From: an uncultured beta proteobacterium | GTDB taxonomy: Bacteria; Pseudomonadota; Gammaproteobacteria; Burkholderiales; Burkholderiaceae_C | Direction: 5' to 3' | DNA: 64,000 nt | Assembly (NCBI GenBank): GCA_903869595.1 | Contig: CAIPZV010000017.1 | Span: 1-64,000 of the forward strand | In this document: positions 49,622-59,028 of the stretch, piece by piece | Numbering within the stretch: the first letter of the stretch is position 1 | How the letters are laid out: each line of letters starts with the position of its first letter | The notes under the pieces: model-generated | Database searches by the model: none | Told to the model about the DNA's origin: nothing | The model's input: only the letters and a program-made list of their open reading frames with translations | Translations under genes and position numbers: made by a program

Positions 49622-49683
49622 TACGGCCAGAAAATGCTTTGACGCTTCACCGCTACAGACAGCAGGGGAGCGCTTCATCGGTG

Positions 49684-49775
49684 TGTCACCGCGAGGAGCG
49701 CAGCGACGTGGCGATCCATCGGTGATGGACTAACAGCTTGAACTGGATTGCTTCGCTACGCTCGCAACGAACTTG
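49684..49775. repeat. Interspersed palindromic spacer repeat
   Basis: The spacer between grxD and the convergent lytic transglycosylase holds a two-armed element. GCGAGGAGCGCAGCGACGTG with GGCGATCCAT lies near 49691-49720. TGGATTGCTTCGCTACGCTC with GCAACGA is the inverted arm near 49745-49771. Between two converging genes, such stem-loops may help end transcription. Same family as at 9230, 17255 and 52908. Confidence 0.7.
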
Positions 49776-49793
49776 GTGCTACGCAAAATTTCT

Positions 49794-50435
49794 CTACAAC
49801 TCCCACATGCGCCGCGCCGCCAGCACGGCATCCGGATAAGGCCGTTGGCCGCGTGAGCCGTTGTAGCGGCCCAGCGCCAAAAATAAATCCCCATTTTCTG
49901 TGTCCAGGTAATGGCGCAGGATGACGCAGCCAAAGCGCAAATTGGTTTGCATGTGAAACAAGGTAGCCGGGTCGCCGTCGCCGATCAGGCGGGTCCAAAA
50001 CGGCATCACTTGCATATAGCCGCGCGCCCCCGCAATGCTGATGGCAAATTTGCGGAAATTGCTTTCCACCTGAATCAGCCCCAGCACCAGCGCCACGTCC
50101 AACCCGGCGCGCTTGCTCTCGTACCAAACGGTGGGTAAAAATTCTTTGTGCTCCAGCGCGTCGGCCTTGCGCCGTCGCAAGCGCTCGGCCATGCTGTCCA
50201 GCCAGCGCTCGTATTGCTGGCGCGCGCCATCCTCGGTGAAGCTGGGTACGGGCGGTGCGCTTTGATGGATAGCCGAACTCAGCGCCGAGCGTACCGAGTC
50301 GATCAGCGGCTCTTCCACTTGGCGACCGGCCTGCGCCGACTGCGGTAACAGCAGCGGTAATGCCAACACCGCAGGCCAAGCGCGCAGGGTTTGGGCCAAC
50401 ACCTTGCGGCGGTTGAAAGACGAGGTGCGCTGCAC
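49794..50435 (-). CDS. Lytic transglycosylase domain protein
   Basis: The 213-residue exported protein has a signal peptide with a basic start (MQRTSSFNRRKVLAQTL) and a hydrophobic core ending near AQA. A SLT-type domain (about 100-205) follows: VALVLGLIQVESNFRKFAIS with the catalytic Glu, GARGYMQVMPFW and LALGRYNGSRG. It should cleave peptidoglycan between MurNAc and GlcNAc. It lies 27 bases downstream of proS on the same strand. Confidence 0.92.
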   Translation of the reverse strand: MQRTSSFNRRKVLAQTLRAWPAVLALPLLLPQSAQAGRQVEEPLIDSVRSALSSAIHQSAPPVPSFTEDGARQQYERWLDSMAERLRRRKADALEHKEFLPTVWYESKRAGLDVALVLGLIQVESNFRKFAISIAGARGYMQVMPFWTRLIGDGDPATLFHMQTNLRFGCVILRHYLDTENGDLFLALGRYNGSRGQRPYPDAVLAARRMWEL

Positions 50436-50462
50436 GCGGAAGGCTCTTTAAGCCAAGCCCGT

Positions 50463-52205
50463 TTAGACCGTCAGGCGGCTACGCACCCAGGCCGCCGCTT
50501 CGGCCACCGGCACTGGGGTGGCTGCAGCATCGCGCCGGTGCTGATATTCAACCATGCCCTCTTTCAAGCCCCGGTCGCCCAGGGTGATGCGGTGCGGCAC
50601 GCCAATCAGTTCCCAATCCGCAAACATGGCGCCAGGCCGCTCACCCCGGTCGTCCAGAATCACATCCACACCAGCGGCCAGCAGTTCGGCGTACAAGGCA
50701 TCGGCGGCGGTCTTCACCTCGGCAAAACGGTCCGGGCTGATGGGGCAAATCACCACGGTAAAAGGCGCCAGCGCATCGGGCCAGATGATGCCGCGCGCGT
50801 CGTGGTTTTGCTCGATAGCAGCAGCAGGCAGGCGCGTAATGCCGATGCCGTAGCAACCCATTTCCATGAACTGCGGTTTGCCGTTGACGTCCAAAAACGT
50901 GGCATTCATCGCCTTGGAGTATTTGGTGCCCAGGTAAAAAATATGGCCAATTTCGATGCCGCGCTCAATCGCTAGGGCGCCGCTGCCATCGGGTGCCAAG
51001 TCGCCCTCGACCACATTGCGGATGTCAGCCACCACATCGGGCTCGGGCAGATCGCGGCCCCAATTCACACCGGCGATATGAAAATGCGGCTCGTTAGCGC
51101 CGCACACCCAATCGGCCATCAGCGCCACCTCACGGTCGGCCACGATACGCAGCGGCTTTTTCAGTCCCACCGGCCCCAGGTAACCCGGCTCGCAGCCGAA
51201 ATGCGCGTCGATCTCAGCGAGGGTGGCAAAACGGAAATCCGCCAGGCCCGGCACTTTGGAGACTTTGACCTCGTTCATGCTGCGGTCACCCCGGATCAGC
51301 AAAAGCCAGACCACTGACTTGAGGACTTCGCCTTTGTCGTCGCGCTCGTCGGTGGCGACGACTAAAGACTTCAGGGTACTCGCCAAAGGAAGCTGCAGGT
51401 ATTCGGCCACGTCCGCGCAGGTGCTTTTGCCTGGCGTGGCCACTTTAGCCATAGCTTGGGCAGGTGGCGGGCGCGGACCGGCGGGGGCCAGGGCTTCGGC
51501 TTTTTCCATATTGGCGGCGTAGTTGCTGCCGGGCGCATACACGATGGCGTCTTCGCCGGTGGTGGCAATCACCTGAAACTCTTCGCTGAGGTCGCCGCCG
51601 ATGGCGCCGCTGTCGGCGGCGACCGCGCGGTAGCGCAGACCAAAGCGGTCAAAAATTTTGCGGTAGGCCTGGGCCATGATTTGGTAGCTGGCTTTGGCGG
51701 AATCGATGTCGCGGTCAAAGCTGTAGGCGTCTTTCATGGTGAATTCGCGTCCGCGCATCAGACCAAAGCGCGGGCGGCGCTCGTCGCGGAATTTGGTCTG
51801 TATCTGGTACAGGTTTTTGGGCAGTTGCTTGTAGCTTTTGATTTCCTGGCGGGCGATGTCGGTCACCACCTCTTCGCTGGTGGGCTGAACCACATAGTCG
51901 CGGTCGTGGCGGTCTTTGATGCGCAAAAGCTCGGGGCCCATTTTTTCAAAGCGACCGGTTTCCTGCCAGAGTTCTGCCGGTTGCACCACCGGCATGCTGA
52001 CTTCCACCGCCCCGGCGCGGTTCATTTCCTCGCGCACGATAGCCTCGACTTTGCGAATAACCCGCAAGCCCATGGGCATGTAGCTGTAGATACCAGCACC
52101 GAGTTTTTTGATCATCCCGGCGCGCATCATCAGCTGGTGGCTGGCCACTTCGGCGTCGGCCGGAGCCTCCTTGAGGGTGGAAATCAGGAATTGGGAGGCT
52201 TTCAT
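50463..52205 (-). CDS. proS: Prolyl-tRNA synthetase, bacterial type
   Basis: ProRS charges tRNA-Pro. The 580-residue bacterial form contains the editing (INS) domain at about 230-400 between class II motifs 2 and 3. Visible are [65 protein letters not shown] and the anticodon-binding end ([20 protein letters not shown]). The ATG at 52205 gives [10 protein letters not shown], the family start. The gene is divergent from rppH. Confidence 0.96.
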   Translation of the reverse strand: MKASQFLISTLKEAPADAEVASHQLMMRAGMIKKLGAGIYSYMPMGLRVIRKVEAIVREEMNRAGAVEVSMPVVQPAELWQETGRFEKMGPELLRIKDRHDRDYVVQPTSEEVVTDIARQEIKSYKQLPKNLYQIQTKFRDERRPRFGLMRGREFTMKDAYSFDRDIDSAKASYQIMAQAYRKIFDRFGLRYRAVAADSGAIGGDLSEEFQVIATTGEDAIVYAPGSNYAANMEKAEALAPAGPRPPPAQAMAKVATPGKSTCADVAEYLQLPLASTLKSLVVATDERDDKGEVLKSVVWLLLIRGDRSMNEVKVSKVPGLADFRFATLAEIDAHFGCEPGYLGPVGLKKPLRIVADREVALMADWVCGANEPHFHIAGVNWGRDLPEPDVVADIRNVVEGDLAPDGSGALAIERGIEIGHIFYLGTKYSKAMNATFLDVNGKPQFMEMGCYGIGITRLPAAAIEQNHDARGIIWPDALAPFTVVICPISPDRFAEVKTAADALYAELLAAGVDVILDDRGERPGAMFADWELIGVPHRITLGDRGLKEGMVEYQHRRDAAATPVPVAEAAAWVRSRLTV

Positions 52206-52299
52206 GCAGGGTCTCGTGGATCGTGGTGGCGCGGGCCTGTTTGCAGCGGGCGAAGTGCCGTGCATAATGGCTCAAGTTTAAAAAATTTGGGGTTTGATT

Positions 52300-52890
52300 A
52301 TGCTTGACCGGGATGGGTTTCGGCCCAACGTCGGCATCATCCTGCTCAACCAGAAAAATCAGGTTTTTTGGGGCAAACGCATACGGACCCACTCGTGGCA
52401 GTTTCCGCAAGGCGGCATTGACCGGGGCGAAACCCCAGAGCAAGCCATGTACCGCGAATTGCACGAAGAAGTGGGGCTCCAGCCGGAGCATGTTGCAATT
52501 GTGGCCCGTACCCGTGACTGGTTGCGCTATGAGGTGCCACAACGCTATATCCGCCGCGATGCGCGCGGCCACTACAAAGGCCAGAAGCAAATCTGGTTTT
52601 TACTCCAGCTCACGGGTTTTGACTGGGATCTCAACCTGCGCGCCACCGACCACCCAGAGTTTGACGCCTGGCGTTGGAACGACTATTGGGTGCCGCTGGA
52701 AGATGTGGTGGACTTCAAGCGCGGGGTGTACCAGGACGCGCTCACCGAGTTATCCCGCTACCTGCCGCGCATCGATGGCCGTGACAGAGTCGGCCGCGGA
52801 CGCGGCGCTGCGGGGCATCAGCCAGAAGAAGCGGGGTTGCCTGAGCCGCAAAACGCGCCGGAGCAAGAGCCTAAAGCGCAAGATAGCTAA
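52300..52890 (+). CDS. rppH: RNA pyrophosphohydrolase RppH
   Basis: RppH removes pyrophosphate from 5'-triphosphate RNA and so starts mRNA decay. This 196-residue protein shows [40 protein letters not shown] and ELHEEVGL (the Nudix box) and [10 protein letters not shown]. The C-terminal 35 residues are a variable charged tail. The ATG at 52300 follows GGGG. It is divergent from proS. Confidence 0.95.
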   Translation: MLDRDGFRPNVGIILLNQKNQVFWGKRIRTHSWQFPQGGIDRGETPEQAMYRELHEEVGLQPEHVAIVARTRDWLRYEVPQRYIRRDARGHYKGQKQIWFLLQLTGFDWDLNLRATDHPEFDAWRWNDYWVPLEDVVDFKRGVYQDALTELSRYLPRIDGRDRVGRGRGAAGHQPEEAGLPEPQNAPEQEPKAQDS

Positions 52891-52904
52891 GGACTGTCTG
52901 CCTA

Positions 52905-53000
52905 AGTCCGTCATCGCGAGAAGCGCAGCGACGCGGCGATCTATCAATGTTTGATTCGCAAGCCAATGTGGATTGCTTTGCGTCGCACGCAATAACGGAT
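52905..53000. repeat. Interspersed palindromic spacer repeat
   Basis: The 168-base spacer between the convergent rppH and proB holds an inverted-repeat element. TCATCGCGAGAAGCGCAGCG with ACGCGGCGATC is one arm near 52911-52942. TGGATTGCTTTGCGTCGCAC with GCAATAACG is the opposite arm near 52968-52996. It is the most complete two-armed copy of the family in the window. Confidence 0.72.
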
Positions 53001-53058
53001 TTGAGCTTTTGTAGACCTTCTCAAAACGACGAGGAATCCGGCGTTTTACTGATTTCGC

Positions 53059-54195
53059 TTAGCGCATCAGCACCAAATTATCCCGGTGCAGCATTTCGGG
53101 TTCGGCAGCGTAACCCAGCAAGGATTCGATGTCGGCGGACGGCTTTCCGCACAACAAACGCGCTTCGGCGCTGGAATAGTTGGCCAAACCGCGCGCAATG
53201 TCCTGCCCCTCGGGGCTGCGTACCGCAATCACGTCGCCCCGCGCAAAATCACCCTCCACGCGCACCATGCCCACGGGCAGCAGGCTTTTGCCCTGGCTGC
53301 GCACCATGCGCGCCGCCCCGGCATCCACTACTACCGCGCCGCGCAGTTGCAAGTGGTCAGCCATCCATTGTTTGCGTGCCTGGGTTTTCTGGGTCGGTGC
53401 GACCAAGACCGTGCCTATGGCCTCGCCCTGCGCCAGCCGCACCAGCGCATCGGGCTCGCGGCCCCAGGCGATGACGGTGGAGGCACCCGAACCCGCTGCG
53501 CGCTTGGCCGCCAGAATTTTGGTAATCATGCCGCCGCGCCCCAGGCTGCTACCGGTGCCGCCCGCCATGTCTTCCAAGGCCAAGTCACCTGCCGCCGCTT
53601 CGTCAATAAAGCGCGCTTGCGGGTCTTTGCGCGGATCGGCGCTGAACAGGCCTTTTTGGTCGGTCAGTATCACCAGGGCATCGGCTTCAATCAGATTGGC
53701 CACCAGCGCGCCCAAGGTGTCGTTGTCGCCGAACTTGATCTCGTCGTTCACCACCGTGTCGTTTTCATTGATCACCGGCACCACGCCCAGCTTGAGAAGC
53801 GTGAGCAAGGTGGAGCGGGCATTGAGGTAGCGCTCGCGGTCGGCGAGGTCGGCGTGGGTGAGCAGCACCTGGGCGCTGCCCAGCGCGTTTTCGCGCAGCT
53901 TGGTTTCGTACATCTGCGCCAGGCCCATTTGGCCCACGGCCGCAGCAGCTTGCAATTCGTTGATTGCCTGCGGGCGGGTGGTCCAGCCCAAGCGCTTCAT
54001 ACCTTCGGCAATCGCACCGCTGGAGACCATCACCACTTCGATACCCTGCGCACGCAAGACAGCCAACTGGCGGCACCATTGGCCGATGGCCGCTTCGTCC
54101 AGGCCGCGGCCTTCATTAGTCACCAAGCTGGAGCCAACTTTGACCACAATGCGCTTGGCGTCTTGAACAATGCGGGTTTTGCGGGTACTGGGCAT
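53059..54195 (-). CDS. proB: Glutamate 5-kinase ProB
   Basis: ProB phosphorylates glutamate for proline synthesis. The 378-residue protein has an amino-acid-kinase domain ([85 protein letters not shown]) and a C-terminal PUA domain (about 280-378). It lies 56 bases after obgE on the same strand, a common betaproteobacterial order. Confidence 0.96.
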   Translation of the reverse strand: MPSTRKTRIVQDAKRIVVKVGSSLVTNEGRGLDEAAIGQWCRQLAVLRAQGIEVVMVSSGAIAEGMKRLGWTTRPQAINELQAAAAVGQMGLAQMYETKLRENALGSAQVLLTHADLADRERYLNARSTLLTLLKLGVVPVINENDTVVNDEIKFGDNDTLGALVANLIEADALVILTDQKGLFSADPRKDPQARFIDEAAAGDLALEDMAGGTGSSLGRGGMITKILAAKRAAGSGASTVIAWGREPDALVRLAQGEAIGTVLVAPTQKTQARKQWMADHLQLRGAVVVDAGAARMVRSQGKSLLPVGMVRVEGDFARGDVIAVRSPEGQDIARGLANYSSAEARLLCGKPSADIESLLGYAAEPEMLHRDNLVLMR

Positions 54196-54251
54196 GTGGC
54201 TAACCGGACTCGGCCTGACGGCAAATAGATGGGCTTCAGAAGCTTAAAAAC

Positions 54252-55412
<1,161 letters not shown>

Positions 55413-55673
55413 TCAAGCCGCAGCTGTGATACTCACCGTGTGCTTGTTCAACGCGCCTTTAACGGCGAATTGGACATGGCCTTCAACCAACGCAAACAGC
55501 GTGTGGTCTTTGCCGATGCCGACATTGGTGCCGGGGTGGAACTTGGTGCCACGTTGACGCACAATGATCGCGCCTGCGCTGATCAGCTGTCCGCCGAATG
55601 ATTTCACACCGAGCATTTTGGGCTTGGAATCGCGCCCGTTTCGCGTAGAGCCGCCGCCTTTTTTCTGTGCCAT
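55413..55673 (-). CDS. rpmA: Ribosomal protein L27
   Basis: L27 lies at the peptidyl-transferase centre of the large subunit. The 86-residue protein starts [20 protein letters not shown] and contains [20 protein letters not shown] and [18 protein letters not shown]. It lies 12 bases after rplU and 72 bases before obgE. Confidence 0.97.
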   Translation of the reverse strand: MAQKKGGGSTRNGRDSKPKMLGVKSFGGQLISAGAIIVRQRGTKFHPGTNVGIGKDHTLFALVEGHVQFAVKGALNKHTVSITAAA

Positions 55674-55685
55674 GACCTGCGTCCT

Positions 55686-55997
55686 TTAAGCGACAATCGC
55701 GCCGATTTGCAGTTCGGTGAACTGCTGACGGTGCCCTTGGCGTTTTTGGTAATGCTTACGACGACGCATTTTGAAAATGCGCACTTTGTCGTGCTTGCCG
55801 TGTGACAAAACTGTCACTGTTACGGATGCGCCGGACACCAAGGGTGTGCCAACTTTGAGCTCTGCGCCGTTGCCGATCGCCAAAACCTCGTTGAACACAA
55901 TCTCTTGGCCTACGTCCGCAGCAATCTGTTCTACTTTAATTTTTTCGCCGGCTGCAACCCGATATTGCTTGCCGCCGGTTTTTATGACCGCGTACAT
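55686..55997 (-). CDS. rplU: Ribosomal protein L21
   Basis: L21 binds 23S rRNA early in large-subunit assembly. The 103-residue protein has [35 protein letters not shown] and the C-terminal [19 protein letters not shown]. It is first in rplU-rpmA-obgE. A TATAAT lies upstream on the minus strand at 56048-56053. Confidence 0.97.
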   Translation of the reverse strand: MYAVIKTGGKQYRVAAGEKIKVEQIAADVGQEIVFNEVLAIGNGAELKVGTPLVSGASVTVTVLSHGKHDKVRIFKMRRRKHYQKRQGHRQQFTELQIGAIVA

Positions 55998-56047
55998 GTT
56001 GACCTCTTCGATTCAAGTCTGTGAACGGATTTCCACAGAGCCCAACA

Positions 56048-56053
56048 TTATAG
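56048..56053 (-). promoter_or_regulatory. Likely -10 element for rplU
   Basis: The minus strand reads CTGCTATAATGTTGG, an exact TATAAT about 50 bases before the rplU ATG. No good -35 is visible, so the call is limited to the -10 box. Confidence 0.45.
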
Positions 56054-56116
56054 CAGTGGGCATCCCAATACCTTGAGCCCCCCGGTCAGCGGCGCCACGA
56101 GGAAGCCCCGTTGCCT

Positions 56117-56122
56117 ATAATT
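56117..56122 (+). promoter_or_regulatory. Likely -10 element for ispB
   Basis: An exact TATAAT on the plus strand (GTTGCCTATAATTTGTGG) lies 20 bases before the ispB ATG, giving a very short leader. The -35 region (near 56094) is not consensus. Confidence 0.45.
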
Positions 56123-56141
56123 TGTGGCTTAAAGCTCCAAG

Positions 56142-57131
56142 ATGACCGAAAAATCCCCATCAGCCAGCCCGTCCCAGGCGCTAAGCCTCATCGCTGCGGA
56201 CATGCAGGGCGTAGACGCGCTAATCGCACAGCGGCTGAGCACCAGCGTGGCTTTGGTCGGGGACGTGTCCCAATACATCATCGCAGCGGGCGGCAAGCGC
56301 TTGCGCCCGCAATTGCTTTTGCTCTGCTGCAGCGCCCTGGGCTACACCGCAGACCACCGCCTCACCATGGCTGCCGTGGTCGAATTTATTCACACCGCCA
56401 CCTTGCTGCACGACGACGTGGTGGACGATTCCACCCTCCGACGGGGCCTGCCGACCGCCAATGCGCGCTTTGGCAACCCGGCTAGCGTCTTGATTGGCGA
56501 TTTTTTGTATTCCCGCGCTTTTCAGATGATGGTGCAGGTACAGGATATGCGGATCATGCAGTTGCTGGCCGATGCCACCAATGTGATTGCCGAGGGCGAG
56601 GTGCTGCAGTTGATGAACATGCACAACGCCGACCTGTCGGAGGCGGATTACCTGCAAGTCATACGCTCCAAAACATCTAAATTGTTCGAAGCCAGCGCGC
56701 AAGCGGCTGCGATTTTGGCCAAGACGAGCACTACCGTGGAAAACGCCTGCGCCACCTTTGGCCAGGCGCTGGGCACTGCGTTTCAGGTGATTGACGATGT
56801 GCTGGACTATGCAGGCGATGCCAGCTTGCTGGGTAAAAACCTAGGCGATGATTTGCGCGAGGGTAAATGCACCCTGCCCCTTATTGCCGCCATGCAGTTA
56901 GCACCGCCCGAGGACGCTGCCACCATTCGCAGCGCGATTGAACAGGGCGACGTCGATGCCTTAGAAGCGGTAGCGTCCATTGTGAAGCGCACCGGCGCGC
57001 TGGACGCGGCGATGCGCTCAGCCCAAAGCGAAATCCAGCGCGCACTTGATGCCGCCAAGCTTTTACCCGCAGGGCCTTATGTGGACTGCATGGTGCAACT
57101 GGCCAAGCAGTCGTTGGTACGCAGCAGTTAA
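56142..57131 (+). CDS. ispB: Octaprenyl diphosphate synthase IspB
   Basis: IspB builds the polyprenyl side chain of ubiquinone. The 329-residue protein has GGKRLRPQLLLL, the first Asp-rich motif LLHDDVVDDSTLRRG (about 87-101) and the second FQVIDDVLDYAGD. It lacks a signal peptide. Chain length (C40) is inferred from the family; it is not visible. It is followed by a tRNA-Pro gene, which is the normal order in the group. Confidence 0.95.
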   Translation: MTEKSPSASPSQALSLIAADMQGVDALIAQRLSTSVALVGDVSQYIIAAGGKRLRPQLLLLCCSALGYTADHRLTMAAVVEFIHTATLLHDDVVDDSTLRRGLPTANARFGNPASVLIGDFLYSRAFQMMVQVQDMRIMQLLADATNVIAEGEVLQLMNMHNADLSEADYLQVIRSKTSKLFEASAQAAAILAKTSTTVENACATFGQALGTAFQVIDDVLDYAGDASLLGKNLGDDLREGKCTLPLIAAMQLAPPEDAATIRSAIEQGDVDALEAVASIVKRTGALDAAMRSAQSEIQRALDAAKLLPAGPYVDCMVQLAKQSLVRSS

Positions 57132-57208
57132 GCAAGGGGGCAGTGCGAGAGTGCAGAAACTACAAAGTGCTGGGCGCTTTGATAAACTCGATTCCCTTTG
57201 ATGCGCCA

Positions 57209-57242
57209 CGGGGTGTAGCTTAGTCTGGTAAAGCGCTTGGTT
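57209..57242 (+). tRNA. tRNA-Pro, 5' half only (interrupted by an integrated element)
   Basis: CGGGGTGTAGCTTAGTCTGG followed by TAAAGCGCTTGGTT matches the 5' half of a tRNA-Pro: acceptor strand CGGGGTG (C1 is typical of Pro), D stem GCTT/AAGC with GG in the loop, and anticodon stem strand CTTGG. After the first loop bases the sequence departs: no Pro anticodon, no CCAAG partner, no TTCGAATC T-arm and no CACCCCG 3' strand follow in the next 250 bases. The break sits next to an integrase gene. The anticodon is lost, so the isoacceptor is unknown. Confidence 0.72.
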
Positions 57243-57507
57243 CTCAAACGTGCCACAAGGTGCCTTTATCCTTGCATACCCTGCCGCATTCAAACGCCAT
57301 TGCGCTGCGTCCAGTTGTAGCTAACTTTTCGGTGCGCTACAGAATCGTGAGCGCTATAGCGTTTTCCACACAGCTTTAGCCTGTTTTAGACCATGGTCGA
57401 GCGCGGCACTGGTTGGCTGGACCGAGGCAAAGCTGAGGCAGCGGCGCACCTACTGAATTTCCACGCAGCGGTTGCCCTGCCAGGTTAGCTACAAATATGC
57501 TTGCGGC
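57243..57507. other. Left end of integrated element, no gene
   Basis: About 265 bases lie between the tRNA break and the integrase start. The segment near 57243-57262 (CTCAAACGTGCCACAAGGTG) would hold the left attachment site. I see no RNA gene or complete reading frame. No repeat of the tRNA sequence was found within the window. Confidence 0.5.
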
Positions 57508-58821
57508 ATGCATGCGGGCACAGAATTTTCAGCAGCAAACGACAGCGAATTTAACAGCCACCGCCACCGCACGGCACCCGTATTGGTCACGGTTTCCCCC
57601 ATAGCCAACTACCCCAGCAAACTACGCATCTTTCTTACCAACGCCAGTAGGTATTGGCAGGTGCGCTGTTTTCTCAAGGGCAAGACCTACACACAGAGCC
57701 TCAAAACTGCCAACAAGCAAGCGGCCATCAGTGCCGCCAAACAATTCTTCCACATCAAGACGGCAGAGCTGTATGGCGAACAAGTGATCAAGCGACAAGA
57801 CAAGCCCGTGTTGTTTGCCGATGTTGTGGCAGCCACATTGGCCGTGCAGCAGGGTCGTGTTGCTAGAGGTGAGCTGAGCAGCGCGGGGCTTCGCATCTTG
57901 CAAAACCGCTTGCAGAAAACAATACTGCCCTACTTTGGCGCCTTGGAGATTGCCAAGATCAACTACTCGCAGCTGGGCAACTTCGTGCAAAAGCTCAGTG
58001 CCGACGGTTTTACGCCCACCACTATCCAGCAACACCTTGTGGCTGTTCGCAAGGTTTTGACGCACGCACAGACACAAAGTCTTATTGTGAGTGTTCCCAA
58101 AGCACCCGCCATCAAGGTCACAAACAAGCCACGCGGCAGCTTCACCGTGATGGAATACAAGCAGTTGCTGCACGCAGCCAAACGCTCGATCGGCCAGCGC
58201 ATCTCCATCAAGACCAGCATTGGCAGCAAGCGAGGAAGCGACCTAGTTGATCGTTACGCGGTGGTCAGTGGTGACTTGTATTGGCTGATCCGGTTTATGG
58301 TCAACAGCTTCATACGGCCAAGCGACATCAAGAACTTGCAGCACAAACACGTTACGGTCATACGGGGAAAACACATCTACCTGCGCTTGAATTTGCCAGC
58401 CAGCAAGAAGCACGACGCACCCATAGTGACCATGCAACCCGCTGTGGCCGTGTACGAACGACTACTGGCAGACCACAGGGCGCGGGGCATGGGACGGGAT
58501 GACGACTACCTGTTCCTACCTGAAATGACCGATAGGGGCAAAGCCTTGGAGTTTTTAGGCTGGCAGTTCAAATATTGCCAAACACTGGCTGGCGTGGGCA
58601 ACAACAAGGCCAATGGCAGCGCACGAACTCTATACAGCTTGCGTCATACAGCCATTACGTTTAGGCTGCTGTATGGCCGAAAGATTGACCTGCTGACCCT
58701 GGCACGCAACGCACGCACCTCAGTGGAGATGGTGGAAAAGTTCTACAGCTCAAACCTCAGTGCAGAGATGAATATTGACATGCTGCAGGGCAGCAGGCGT
58801 TTATCTGCTGCCATGCACTAG
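57508..58821 (+). CDS. Tyrosine recombinase/integrase
   Basis: The 437-residue site-specific recombinase probably inserted the element in tRNA-Pro. It has an N-terminal arm-binding region (about 45-100, YWQVRCFLKGKTYTQSLKTA), a SAM-like core-binding domain (about 105-190) and a catalytic domain. Catalytic residues visible are Arg in MVNSFIRPSDIKNL, His-Arg in YSLRHTAITFRLL and the nucleophile Tyr in VEKFYSSNL. The ATG at 57508 was preferred to the TTG at 57472; neither has a good ribosome binding site. A palindrome (58829-58845) follows 7 bases after the stop. Confidence 0.9.
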   Translation: MHAGTEFSAANDSEFNSHRHRTAPVLVTVSPIANYPSKLRIFLTNASRYWQVRCFLKGKTYTQSLKTANKQAAISAAKQFFHIKTAELYGEQVIKRQDKPVLFADVVAATLAVQQGRVARGELSSAGLRILQNRLQKTILPYFGALEIAKINYSQLGNFVQKLSADGFTPTTIQQHLVAVRKVLTHAQTQSLIVSVPKAPAIKVTNKPRGSFTVMEYKQLLHAAKRSIGQRISIKTSIGSKRGSDLVDRYAVVSGDLYWLIRFMVNSFIRPSDIKNLQHKHVTVIRGKHIYLRLNLPASKKHDAPIVTMQPAVAVYERLLADHRARGMGRDDDYLFLPEMTDRGKALEFLGWQFKYCQTLAGVGNNKANGSARTLYSLRHTAITFRLLYGRKIDLLTLARNARTSVEMVEKFYSSNLSAEMNIDMLQGSRRLSAAMH

Positions 58822-58828
58822 CTCAAAG

Positions 58829-58845
58829 TGTCGTGTAACACGTCA
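58829..58845. repeat. Palindrome site A (TGTCGTGTAACACGTCA)
   Basis: This site lies 7 bases after the integrase stop and has one mismatch to a perfect palindrome. Together with the half-site at 58861-58871 it can also form a 10-pair stem (GTCGTGTAAC with GTTACACGAC). It may be an operator, a protein-binding site or part of a terminator-like hairpin; no T-tract follows. Confidence 0.7.
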
Positions 58846-58860
58846 GTTCGCAATCGTCCC

Positions 58861-58871
58861 GTTACACGACG
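58861..58871. repeat. Palindrome half-site (GTTACACGACG)
   Basis: This is the right half of the same palindrome, inverted relative to site A 16 bases away. The left half (ATCGTCCC) is not preserved. Confidence 0.5.
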
Positions 58872-59028
58872 TTGACCGAATTGGGTTGGCGTAAGACTTT
58901 CGGATTAGCCTCGGTACCGAATTTCAAGGTGATATAACAATATGTCACCCCTCATTGTGAGGTGTAGAGTGACTTTTAATCTCGGCTCAAGCAAAATCAA
59001 TCCCAAATTACCCATTGGAGTCCGCAAC

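Noticed and set aside
53086..54228. Open frame of 380 codons antisense to proB
   Set aside because: It is a shadow frame opposite a complete glutamate kinase, without recognisable domains.
57209..58821. Group I or other intron in tRNA-Pro
   Set aside because: The break is in the anticodon loop as for tRNA introns, but no 3' exon follows and a tyrosine recombinase gene does, so integration is the simpler explanation.
58908..58975. Short inverted repeats upstream of the FG-GAP lipoprotein (GGTGATAT...ATGTCACC and CCTCATTGTGAGG)
   Set aside because: They could be operator or leader hairpins, but each occurs once and is short, so no function can be supported.
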